This document shows positions 48,368 through 59,725 of a stretch of 64,000 bases of DNA, in pieces. How positions within the stretch are numbered: position 1 is the stretch's first letter; every line of letters begins with the position of its first letter. Location of the stretch: contig JBANSL010000008.1 in assembly GCA_037127255.1 (NCBI GenBank), positions 40,561,373-40,625,372 of the forward strand. The letters are read 5' to 3'. The notes beneath the pieces are model-generated. The model worked only from the letters and a program-made list of their open reading frames with translations. It ran no database searches and had not been told where the DNA came from. This DNA comes from Persicaria tinctoria. Lineage: Eukaryota > Streptophyta > Magnoliopsida > Caryophyllales > Polygonaceae. Both the position numbers and the translations under genes were made by a program.

Positions 48368-51066
48368 TGTAACGGCCCAGAATTATGATTTCTGGGTTAC
48401 GTTTCAAGGGATAAAACCCCTTGTTTGGATCTTGCAATCCAGGTACGGGTCGGGGTTTCAAATCCATTTTAAGATTAATAGAAAGAGGGATTTCAAACCC
48501 TAAACACCTCGAAGGGCCGTGGGGTACCCTTAACCTGTCCTAAGATTATGTCACGAAATCCATTTCAACGGGAGTAAAGCGGAAGCAAAGTAAAGATACA
48601 AGTGCCACGGCAGAGCCGGGTCAAAATATGATCAACCATTCAAATTCGAGACGTAATTAAATTGGTGAAGTTGGAATCTCAACTCTCTCTTTCCGTCATT
48701 TTAGACCCAGCGGTCATGGACTCAAATCAGCATCAATAGTAGTAAGCACAACGGATACCTAAAAAAATTGATATGGGGCGGGATCAGATCGATGCCCACT
48801 TTAGCTCTGCATCCCAACCCTAAGCACACATATACGCTATACCTAATAAAGATGCTCTAATGCAGTACGAAATTCAAACACACTAGCATGCTCCTAGTTC
48901 ATAATAATGTGCAGAATACTGTAAAGGGCCCAAGACAATGCCAAGTGGCATATCCCTCTCCTACCTCCACCCCTTCCGATAGGTGGAGACTCGCCAGCTC
49001 GTGAATGCATTCCATCATAATCGGGGGGGGCACGCATGCCTAACCCGCTCCACAATAAAGCCCGCATGCATATCATAATAAAAGGAAGTTCATGACTCGA
49101 TTGACTCAGGGTACCCGATGAGGCTGGGCTACCCTATGACCCTAGCAAAGACTCTAGGACTATCAGAGATAACGGCCGTTCTGTTTACATACGCATAAAG
49201 AAATAGAATGCTCAACGATCGATGCAACCTAGCATGGTACTACATGGCATGCTGATCATGAATGCAAGCACCTAGTATATCATGCACCTAAAGCAGGGAA
49301 TAGCTCTATTCAATCTGAGTAAGCTCCGAAGAGACTTACCTGAAGATGCAGAACAACAAAATAACGCAAGCAAGGGCCCAAATGTAAGTTCAAAGCAATC
49401 CAAGAGCAGTACACACCTATCATTAAGCCATTTTCATAAGCTACCGATCCATCATTCATACACACGGACTCCACGTTCTCGACATGCTTAAAACCAACCG
49501 ATAGTAAAACCATTTCCAAAACCTTTCCGATTTGATCAACACCAACCAAAATCATTCTTCAAATTAAACCCATTGATAAAATCGTACCAACCATATTTCC
49601 AAACTTGCTTCTCAAAACAAACATCAACAAACCAAGACAAATAATCCTGACATTACATATTTAAACCTTTAACCAATTTCTCCAAAATCATATTATTAAA
49701 ATGATCCCGGCATTTTATTTCAAAACCTAAAACCCTATATATAGTTTTACCAAATTGTATTAAACTAAAATAAACACCAAACATATTTATAAATTAATAC
49801 CAGTAGATCCTCTTGTAACTTCCAAGATCACATATTTACTCCTCACAAAATACATAGTTCACTAATATTATTTTAAGCACTTAAAAAATGGATAATCAAA
49901 ATTTCAGAAAATATATTTCTTAAAGGCAGGAAAATATAATCATAATTATTATAATGAAACTAATAACAATTATTACATAACATATAGTATAAAGTATAAT
50001 GATGTAACATAATAACATAAAACAACAACCTCTTTTAAATAGAACAACCCAGCCCAATGAGGGAAACAAGCCCCAACCCGGAAGGAAAGCCCAACACGAA
50101 AACCCGGATCCAGTAAAAGAAAGAAGGGAAGGAGACTCGGATTCGCAACCCGACCCGGTCTCAGATCCAAGCCCAACCCCAAAGGAAGAAAAGAAAGAGA
50201 GAGACGTCTCCTTCCTTGGCCAACGTTGCGCGAAGACGGAAGAGGAAGAGAAACGAGGTCCTCGCCGGAGCTCTCTCGTCTCCAACCCGGCCACTCTCTC
50301 GCACCCGCTCATTCACCTTCTCGCTCGCTCTCGCGCCCGTGCTCCCTGCTCGCACACACTCGCCTCTCCCGTCGCTCTCGAGTTCACCGGAGCTCTTGAG
50401 CCCGCCCACGCCGGCTCCCAACCTCTCACTCTCATACTAATAGGACGGAACAAACGGAAATAGAATCAAGGAAAGGAGGGGCTTTCGGGTGCTCACCGAG
50501 AGGCTCGAGCTCTCACCGGAAAATGCCTCGTAGGGGCTCGATTCGGCTTCACCGGTGCCGGAATCAACGATCTCGCCTGGGGAGGGATTGGTAGAGATCT
50601 AAAGGTTTGACCTTTATGGAGATTTGGAGGCAAAGGAGGAGGAAGATGAGCCTTACCACCAGTTTTGGGTGAAACAGGGGAAAGAAGGTGACGATGGCGT
50701 CGACGGCCGGCTCCTGTGCAGCTCCGGCTGCTGGAAGCTCCGAGAAGCGTCGAGGTTGCTGCTTCTGCTGTCTCAGGGAAAGAGGAGGGAGCAAGGAGGG
50801 AAAGGTGAGGCGTGGGCTTGGTGTTCCTTGTCTCGGCAAAACAGGGCCGGGTAACGGGAGCTGTGGTGTGGTGACTGTGGTGGCGCCGGAGGCTACGGGG
50901 TGGGGCGTGAGATTTACAGTAGAATGGAGAAGAAGATAAGGTTGTGGATTGTGTTTGATTTAGGGGTTTGAAAATGAAATATGGTGAGGATATGAGTCCG
51001 TACGAGGGATTGTATGCCCTGCAACTATTACAATTGATCAAAGCTTTTGACATTTTGCTTAAAATG

Positions 51067-51103
<37 letters not shown>

Positions 51104-51542
51104 GGAAAGAGGAGCATGGAAGGTGATGTTTACAATTTACCAGAATTGGTTGCCTTCATCAGTTTGAATTCAGAGTGGGGTAAAAGAGTGCACTAGTCAA
51201 AAGGAACAAGACAAAAGTGTTCCTAAAATCAAAATACCCAAAATTAAACCCCTAAACCCGCTCTCTCGGTCTTATCTCGACTCGATCAAAATAAAGTTTA
51301 AATCTTCCAATTCCAAGTTAAATAATTAAATCCAATATTATTTTCAATTTCTCGACATATAAAAGTGGGATAAAACATGTTCTAATTTTTCAACCAAATA
51401 ATGCCAGAACTAGCTTCGAAAGATTTAGAATAATTCCAAATAACTCGATGACAGAAATTTCAAAATTCCCCGAATATCAACTTTATCCATCATAAATTAT
51501 TATTTTAGTTATTTAATATTATAAAATTTCCCGGTCTTTACA
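48368..51542 (-). repeat. 5' LTR of copy B
   Basis: Direct repeat of 39675-42841. Splice-donor-like site at 49333-49342. (GA)n at about 51069-51102 is longer than in the partner. As the 5' LTR on the minus strand it should hold the promoter; no TATA box is assigned. Confidence 0.93.
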
Positions 51543-52445
51543 TAAAATTTGCACATAAAATAGATTTCACCTAAAATTTGCACATAAATTACACTAAAAT
51601 TGATTTCACCTACGTACTAATCATATAATTACACATACAATTGCACATAAAATCATATAAATTAAACCAAAACTAACTTCGCTCATATGCTGAACACGAG
51701 GGTCGATCGACGGGCCCGACTCGCCCTCTCCGGCTCCACCTTGAAGGCGTAATACCCCTTTCCATCCTTTGATTCATTTTCACTTCATGGAAAGGAGATG
51801 AAGAACCACTGGGGAGGGAGGCGACGCTGGATGAAGGAAGGAAGGTATACTACGATTTTGATTTTTGCAGTCGGAATGAAGATGAAAGGGTCGAGTTTTA
51901 TAGAAGGTGTGGTCACCCTCCCACGCCATTCAAAACTGTGGCCGCCAACCGCTTGAAGAAATATCATAGGCCTACCTAGCACCGCTACACAGGGCTACAC
52001 GGCAGGGCTAGGGTCATCGGGAACTTGCGCCGCTGACCGATCTGCTGCGGTTTGTGGAGCTATGGTCGGCTGATGTGTGATGGCCTGATGGGAATCTCAC
52101 CCGCAGATAGGGGGAAGCAGACCTAGGTCATTGGAAACTTGCACCCGCGTGCTACAGTTCTCACGGTTTGCAGAACTGTGGCGGCCGAAAATTGGGCCCT
52201 TTTTGGGCTTATTTTTTGGGCCTTTTTTTTGTGATTTGTCAAACTGTGACCGTAGCTATTCCCACTATTTTAACCTCCATGGTCGTGAATATTTCTACGG
52301 TTTTTAAAACTAAAACCACAATATTTTCCTACGGTTTTCAATTTCGTAACCAGCACCGTGTGATTGGCGATATTTTGGCCGTGCAGATTGTCTCCCCCTT
52401 TTATTATTATTTCTAAGGAAAACTAATTAAAATACCCACACCTTT
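51543..52445. other. Spacer with decayed repeat fragments
   Basis: 51548-51680 continues the TTGCACATAAAATxGATTTCAC-type repeats seen left of copy B. 51700-52140 is GC-richer with no recognised gene. 52140-52400 contains ACGGTTT words and matches 32944-33110 in inverse orientation, an old shared transposon piece. Confidence 0.4.
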
Positions 52446-52856
52446 TGATGCGGGTCAAGATGGCCTTTTGTTGGTCAAACAACGATCTTGATCCAGGCGA
52501 CGACTCGAGGACGAGTCGATTTCAAATGGAGGAGAATGATGTCATCCTAAAGCGGAAGAAGAAGGCTCCACCTTGGGAGTCGTTGAAGAAACGACGTTAA
52601 TGATTTTATTATTTATATTTCTTATTTTTTATATATATTCTATTTTTAGTAACTCCTATGTTAGTTGGAGTCTAATTATAGAATTGCTTATTTTAGTATT
52701 TCTTAGTTAGGTCAAATAAGATGGTTAGGAAAGTCTATCCTTTAGGCTTTCTTAATTATCATATTTTATTATTTTCTATATTAGGATTTTAGGTTAAGTT
52801 TTATTTAGTTAGGATATAGTTTGGTAAAGCAATCCTTAACCTCTAAGGAAGTCAAC
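52446..52856 (+). repeat. 5' part of a second TGATG...CATCA LTR, truncated by CACTA
   Basis: Starts TGATGCGGGTCAAGATGGCC and follows 14365-14520 closely, then an AT-rich stretch like 14740-15000. After 411 bp it is interrupted by the CACTA terminus. Its remainder is not seen in the window. Confidence 0.68.
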
Positions 52857-52956
52857 CACTACAAAAAAAAATTCAATTAGCGACGCCTACTAGCAACGGC
52901 GTGACTTTGCCATCGCTATTGACCTATTTTTTGCAACGGCCAAGCAATGGCTACGC
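52857..52956 (+). mobile_element. CACTA (En/Spm) terminus
   Basis: CACTACAAAAAAAAATTCA is the classic CACTA terminal inverted repeat. It is followed by subterminal GCGACG, CAACGGC, GCAACGGCC and CAATGGC words. The preceding triplet AAC would be the 3-bp duplication. The matching right end (TTTTTGTAGTG) is not found up to 56440 or in the rest of the window. Confidence 0.75.
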
Positions 52957-55900
52957 GTGTACGACAATGAAAACATTAAAAATAAATAAATAACTTTTCA
53001 GATCTGAGTTCGCTTCTTCCCCCATCTCCATCGCCCTTCTCAGATCTAGGGAAAACGCACCCGCCTCTTCCCCCATCTCCATCGCCCATCTCAGATCTGT
53101 GAGTTCGCCGGAGGCATGCTCTCACCCCGCTCGTTCTCCTTCTCTTCCATTTTCATCTCCATCTCCATCTCTATCCTTCTCCTTCTTCGCTCCGACCATG
53201 ACCTCTCGCTCCCTACTACGATTCCACCGCTCTGTGTAACCACATCAAGGCCGGGACGGATCCTCTATTCTGGTCTCTCTAGCGGCGCCGTTACTGCTGG
53301 TCTTGACTCTCCTTTCTCTCTCCTCTGACAGTCAATTGCAAATGATGAGGTATGCAATCAACCATATTTATATCTCTATGCGGTATTTTTAATTCGATTT
53401 CATTCAATTAGTTTTGGGAAATTCATGTTGTTTTCTTGGTCCGATGCTTTGGCTGGTCAGTGTAGAGGGAAAAACCCTAGGTTTTACCTTGATTTTTAAT
53501 CTTTACTAGGGTTTGGGGTGGTTCGAGGACAACTTATGGACCACGAACGTGTTTAGATTAAGGGTGGGATAGGGCCTTGATAAATGCATTGCATAAGCTA
53601 ACTAGAAAGGGATCGGAAGTGGAGGAGAAGGACTTATTGTCCACTTTTGACCTTTCGGAGAAGCTACATATGATGATAGAGAATAACCGAGTTGAAGATA
53701 GGTTACGGAGGTGAAATGAACTACCTGAGAGGCTTGGGACTGATCCCACTGAAGATAAGCCTAGAAGGACTAAATCCCATGGCTAATAGCTTTAAATTCT
53801 TGCTTGGTAATGATGAAGACAGCCATCTACTGGCGACCTATGGTTTTAAACTTAACAAAGGTAATTAGAACTTTTATCACTAAATCAATTAAGAACATTT
53901 TTCTTCGATCTTGTTATATTAGATTGGAAGTTAAATTAGCTCATCTTCTATGTGGTGTTACGTTTATATATAGGTAATTAGCCAACTATAGCTTAACAAA
54001 GTTAAATTAGCTCATCTTTCGAATTTAGGTGATGACCCAATGCAATTCTGCTATTGTCTCAGGTCCTTATTTATAATTTTTTTTTGACAGAAGTGGCTGC
54101 TATCACTTACCAAGTCTTCTCAAGTTTCTGTCAGTCCCAAGGCAATTCTGCTATTGTCTGAGGTCGAACTAGGTGATGACCCAAGGCAGTTAGCTCATCT
54201 TTCGACTTTAGTGTGAAAGAACTTGAATTGTTTCCTCTATTTAGTTAACTAGCAATGATAGGAGTTTATATCTATGATATAGCAGGTCTTGGTCTGTTTA
54301 CCAAACCTGAAAAGAGAGAAATCCTTCATCCATAAAGTGGCTTTTGATTTGATGTAGCTCGGTATGCAATTTGTTTTTACCTTTTAATACATTTTTTTAT
54401 TTGTAACTCTTTTCTAATAGAATGCCAATGCCTGTTTCTACCTTGAATGATTAGTAAAATAGTTTTTGTGATGACAGGGGCCTATGAAAAAAGAATTAGA
54501 TGCAGGATGGTAAAAGTTGAAATAGATCCAGACCAGAGCAGTCAGCTTGGTATTTAGAAAGATCGAGGCTTTTTCATTGCTGCGAGTTAACACTTCCCTT
54601 CACATGAAATTGTTAAGAAACAAAGAAAAGGGCCATCTTTCAGGATTTTGTTGTTTCATCTCTGAGTAAGTATCTCAAGCTACTAAACATTTTCATGGTT
54701 ATGCTATTCTACTTAAATGCTATTCTACTTGAATTGTCATCATTATTATACAACCCGTGAAATGACGACTAGCGCAATATGACCTGCATTTACAAACTGG
54801 AAGGGAACCTTTCTACCTTTCTAAACATGATTATTTGTATCATTTTCTTTGCAGCAGGTGTATACTGATCGGCTTCGTTCCCAGTTTTCTTTAAATAAAA
54901 GCTTGCAATATTTTATTTGTAGCTTGAGTAGCCCAAAACATGGGTATCTCGTTCATTATACTCCTCTTGATACTGATGCTATTATACGACTTTCTGAGGT
55001 TAGTGTTGCACTTTGATTAGCCATTTTAATCTTCAATTCTATTTGCCAAGAACACTTCCTCTTGATAGAACACTTCCTCCATAGAGTGGAAATAGTTTTC
55101 TTTTCAACTTTTAATCCTTATTTGGTAGAAAGTATAACTTAGTATCAAATTGTCTTGCATTAATATTTCTAGGAGAAAGAACATATCAATTATGCCAATA
55201 CACAAAAGGCTATTCGCCCCATTTTATGGCTGTCACTTATGTTTTGCGGCTGCTTTTGAATATGTAACTCAGATATGTCCAGTATTGCTCTTTTTAATAT
55301 TCATTTTACACAAATATATAGTACATTAAGCATGAGATGTAAATTGCATTTTGTGCGGTTGAGTTTGTATATGTGAATGCCCAGTTGTTGATTAATGACG
55401 GTGGACAGTGCTACATGTAAAAGGCTATTCAAGGTGGAAACAAGCACTAACTGAATAATGTGTCATCATTTAGGTGATGCATCTAAAAGATTTTGAATTT
55501 CAAAAATCATCTAAAATATCCATAAATGCCACATTGCTTCGTGATATTCAATATATGGTCTTGTTTATTTACTTTAAGTCATGTTAGTAACTTATTATCT
55601 TGCTTTATACTAATAAAATCTGTTATTCTTCTTGCATTTGTAATTCATGGCCTTTTTTAAAGTGAATCCTGAAATGAAACATTGATGTAAATCTTGAGAT
55701 AAAAGGGGTTAGATTCTTTCAAGCTAGCATTCTATGTTACTTGCAGATTTTGTTACTTGCAGATTTTATTTAAAGCATCTTTGGAGTTCAGAAGATCAAT
55801 AAGCAGACCTTGCCATTGAAGTCCAACCTCTGGATGACAAGAAGAGGAAGGTATGCAAGATTCTTATTTTAATTTCCTTGCATGTTGTTCAAATTGGCAC

Positions 55901-56439
55901 ACATCAACAACCCCCCGTCCCCTCCCCCCCCCCCCCCCCCGGTACACACAGCAAAAGTTTCTAAATCTATTATATAGTATAAAATTCATCAGCATTCAAA
56001 ATAAATTTACCACCTTTGCTTACAAATATTATCAAATTATTTTTAACATCAGCATTTAATTTACTTTATCTAATAGTTGACTATTTTGCAATTCGTTTAG
56101 AAATGAGTACTTGTTCATGTTGCTTGCAATTGATATATTAGCTTGGTCTATTTTTCACTGATCTGGTGTATTAAACCTTCAATCCCTTCAAATTTACAGC
56201 GGAGGAATAACCGATGTTGATGCGAAGAATATCAAGCATGTTGGATTGTTGTCACACCTAAAGGCTGAACGTGTCACAGAACTGCAACCACATCGATAAG
56301 TCCCTCAAATTGAATCTCTAGTGCGTGTGCAACTCGCCCTTATTTTGGTTGTCTTTTAACAAGTAAACTATAGGCAAGTACAGAAATAAGGCCAGATTAA
56401 GTCATCTAGTGTAATCTGTAAGTAGTTCTTGGTATTGGA
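52957..56439. other. Presumed CACTA interior with gene-like but unidentified pieces
   Basis: A duplicated motif CTTCCCCCATCTCCATCGCC (53010-53095) precedes a 70-aa frame (53116-53328). 53565-53690 is a plus-strand open stretch (L-I-N-A-L-H-K-L-T-R-K...M-M-I-E-N-N-R-V-E-D-R-L-R-R) ending in a stop. 54850-55000 looks like an exon: acceptor TTTGCAG, then a frame including P-K-H-G-Y-L-V-H-Y-T-P-L-D-T-D-A, then GAG|GTTAGT. 56198-56298 (acceptor TTTACAG) reads G-G-I-T-D-V-D-A-K-N-I-K-H-V-G-L-L-S-H-L. I do not recognise the family. A short segment GGCAATTCTGCTATTGTCT is repeated near 54040 and 54152. Poly-C lies at 55926-55940. No transposase is recognised. Confidence 0.4.
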
Positions 56440-59400
56440 TGTAAAGGCTCGGATTTTTTAAATCCTAATTTAATAGTGGAATTTAACAAAAAAACTTGCT
56501 AACTCGGATTTTAAAATTTCATGGAACGGAATTTCGGCCTAAAATAAAATTTTAAAAAGAAGATTAACTTGACATAGCGACATACTACCGCGGATTTGAA
56601 AATCTAATTGATTAAGAGAGCGGGTTCGGATTATTTTCGGGTATTTTGAGATATGTTTTGGGATCACAAGTTACAACCCTTCTTATCACCTTTCTACCAA
56701 TTTAAAAGAAATAAAATAGGGACAAAAGGCCAAATTGATTCCTCTTTTCACTTCCTCCATCTGATTGCTCTGTAGCATAAAAACAAAACCATAAAGCCTC
56801 TTTTTACTGACTTTCATGGTTAACTCCGTTTGACCAAAAAGAAAATGTCTGGTTCCTCCACCTCAACACTCCTTATCCTCTCCCTTGAGATTTAACACCA
56901 CAGAACTCCATCCCCACCTCTGATTTCAATTGTTCAGCAACAAACCCCCCCTTTTTTTTCAATTCCCCATTCGAACCCAAGCAACACCACCTTGTTCCCC
57001 TTCCAAACACAGGTCAGAACACCCTCCTCCACCTCTCCGTTTTTGGATCTCGGCCACCACAACCGCCTCTGCCACTCCTCCGTTTCGAGAGCTCCGCCCG
57101 AGCCATCCCCGAGCCCTCCTCAACACCCCTGTTTCATAGCACAATGAGCCAGACAGCAGCAGCTCTCTCCGACGCCCACCCAGGAGCTGAGCCACCCAGG
57201 AGCCCAGCGCCGGCGTCTATGCCTTCCCCGGGCACCCCTTCCGCTGTCCTCCCGATATGAACTCCGGTAAGCCCTCTTCCTCCTCTTTCCGCTCCAAAAC
57301 CTCGTAAAGGGTCAACCTTTGAACGCTTTTCTTCCCCCTAGGCCATTTCCGGTGAAGCTCCGCCTCCGACGAGGCCAGACGTGCGCCAATCGAGTTCCAG
57401 CGACGCTTCCGACCCCCCCTCGGTGAGCCTTCTCCCTCCTCCTTCTTTCCGTTTTCGTCCTTGTGTGCGTCGGTGTCGGAATGGGTGGTCGGAAATCCGC
57501 CCTCGCCGGCGAGCTTCCATGCTTCCTCTGCCCGTCGTTGTTTTCGAACACAGAGGATCTTTCCTCTGCTCTTCATTTCGAGCAACAAAGAGGAAGAAGA
57601 AGCCAGTGGGGCCGCTCCACTTTGGCTTCCACTTCAGCCGCGGGTCCCACCCGCCATCTCATTGCCAACTAGGCGTGGACCCCACCTTTCTTCTTCTAAC
57701 TTGGATTTTACCGAATGGGAGGTTTAGAAACATCTGGGCCTAATTCTTACATGGGCCGAAATCATGTTTTAGAAAAAGGAATAAAGAGTTGGGCCTAATT
57801 GTTTCATTAAATTGGATTTTAGGGTTTGAATAAAAAGATGAGGCTCGGTTTGGTATTTTATGAAACAAAAGGGGCGGTTTTGGTAATTTTCAAAAGGCAG
57901 ATTTTATCAAATAAAAGATGGTCGGGATTTTTAAGAGATTTGAAAATATTTTATAAAAGTGTTTAATAAGTGGTATTTGAAATAGTATGTAATATTGTTT
58001 GAGATTTTAAATATAAAGTATTACTTTGGGATAAGATAAAATGTTTTGGTGATTTGGGTAAATTAATAAAGGGGGCGGATTTTATAAAATGAAATAGTTG
58101 GGATTTTAAAGGATTTAGAACATTTTATGAAAATGTTTAAATGTAAATTATATTTAAATTATTATATAATATTATGTGAGATTTAAAATATTATTAAGAT
58201 TTAAGGATATAATATTAAAAAGAATTTGACGAACATTCTCCAATGTCGGAATTTCTAACTAGTTAATTCGGATTTTGAAATAGTTTCGGGACTAACTCGG
58301 AAATTATGTGATCGGTGACTAACTAGCATGATTGATGTGAAAGGTTGACTAATATCATGATTGATGTGTACTAATGGCATGATTGATTGACTAATGGCAT
58401 GGTGAAGTGTTAGACTCGTGTAGCGTTAATTTATGCTTTCGAGATATGATGAATATGATGAACTTGATATATGTGATATGCGGATTATTTTGCGGATATA
58501 TTATGGCAAATACATGAATGTGGCTGAATGGAATGATGAGAATGATATGGTCTTGTGGAATGCGGCAATATGATGAATGGTTGAACTTGATGGAATGATG
58601 ATTGCGATATGGGTGTTATTCTCGTTGAATGATGTATGCTTTGAGTGTTCGAATGATTAGACGTAGACTTATATATGTGTTCTGATATGTATCTAGGTGA
58701 TACCTTGTGCCATGATTGATGTGTGTCAGACTTTCTATTATGCTGTTCTGCATAGCCAGGTAAGTCTCTTCGGAGCTTACTCAGATTGAATAGAGCTATT
58801 CCCTGCTTTAGGTGCATGATATACTAGGTGCTTGCATTCATGATCAGCATGCCATGTAGTACCATGCTAGGTTGCATCGATCGTTGAGCATTCTATTTCT
58901 CTATGTGTATGTAAACAGAACGGCCGTTATCTGTGATAGTCCTAGAGTCTTTGCTAGGGTCATAGGGTAGCCCAGCCTCATCGGGTACCCTGAGTCAATC
59001 GAGTACTTCCTTATATTATGATATGCCTGCGGGCTTTATTGTGGAGCGGGTTAGGCATGCGTGCCGCCCTATTATGAATGAATGCATTCACGAGCTGGCC
59101 AGTCTCCGCCTGTCGGAAGGGGTGGAGGTAGGAGAGGGATATGTCACTTGGCATTGTCTTGGGCCCTTTACAGTATTTCTGCACATTATCATGAACTAGG
59201 AGCATGCTAGTGTGTTTGAATTTCGTACTGCATTAGAGCATCTTTATTAGGTATAGCGTATATGTGTGCTTATGGTTGGGATGCAGAGTTAAGTGGGCAT
59301 CGATCTGATCCCGCCCCAAATCAATTTTTTTAGGAATTATTTATGTTCATCCTATCGGTGCTGTTTGCTTAGTGCGCGGGTCATTTTGTCGGCGGAGAGT

Positions 59401-59725
59401 GAGCGCTGGAGTTATAGACTTCACCAGACTCTGATTATATCGTTTTGGATTTATACTTTTGACTCCGTTTTGACCCGGCTCCGCCGTGGCACCCCTTTGT
59501 ATTATGCTTTACTCCCGCTATTGTGTGACCTTTGGTTTTCCACGCTTAGACTTATGACAGGTACAGGGGGATTCCAACGATCCCTTCGAATTTTGGGTAT
59601 GAAATCCCACTTGAAACGTTAGAGTAGAATTTCAAACCTTCAACCTGTACTCGGGGCGCAAGATCCTAACGAGGGGTTTCATCCCTCGAAACGTAACTCG
59701 GGAATCATAATCCCGGGCCGTTACA
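56440..59725 (+). repeat. 5' LTR of LARD copy C
   Basis: Begins TGTAAAGGCTCGGATTTTTT and ends CGGGCCGTTACA, the inverse of LTRs A and B; 3286 bp. Shared blocks include 58740-59300 and 59560-59725. It lacks the ATT microsatellite of copy A. Splice-donor-like CAGGTAAGTC is at 58757-58766. The five bases before it (56435-56439) are TTGGA. Confidence 0.85.
58757..58766 (+). promoter_or_regulatory. Conserved splice-donor-like site in LTR C
   Basis: CAGGTAAGTC in the sense orientation, at the same place in the LTR block as in copies A and B. Confidence 0.45.

Larger units (their letters stand above)
39675..51542 (-). mobile_element. Complete LARD-like LTR retrotransposon, copy B
   Basis: The two direct LTRs (39675-42841, 3167 bp; 48368-51542, 3175 bp) enclose a 5526-bp internal region. 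A perfect 5-bp duplication TAAAA flanks the whole (39670-39674 and 51543-51547). Orientation is minus: the initiator tRNA-Met primer-binding site is beside the right LTR and a purine-rich AGAGGTGGATGA precedes the left one. The LTRs differ only by scattered substitutions, many of them C/T or G/A, and by the length of a (GA)n tract. Insertion is therefore recent compared with copy A. There is no coding capacity for gag or pol. Confidence 0.93.
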
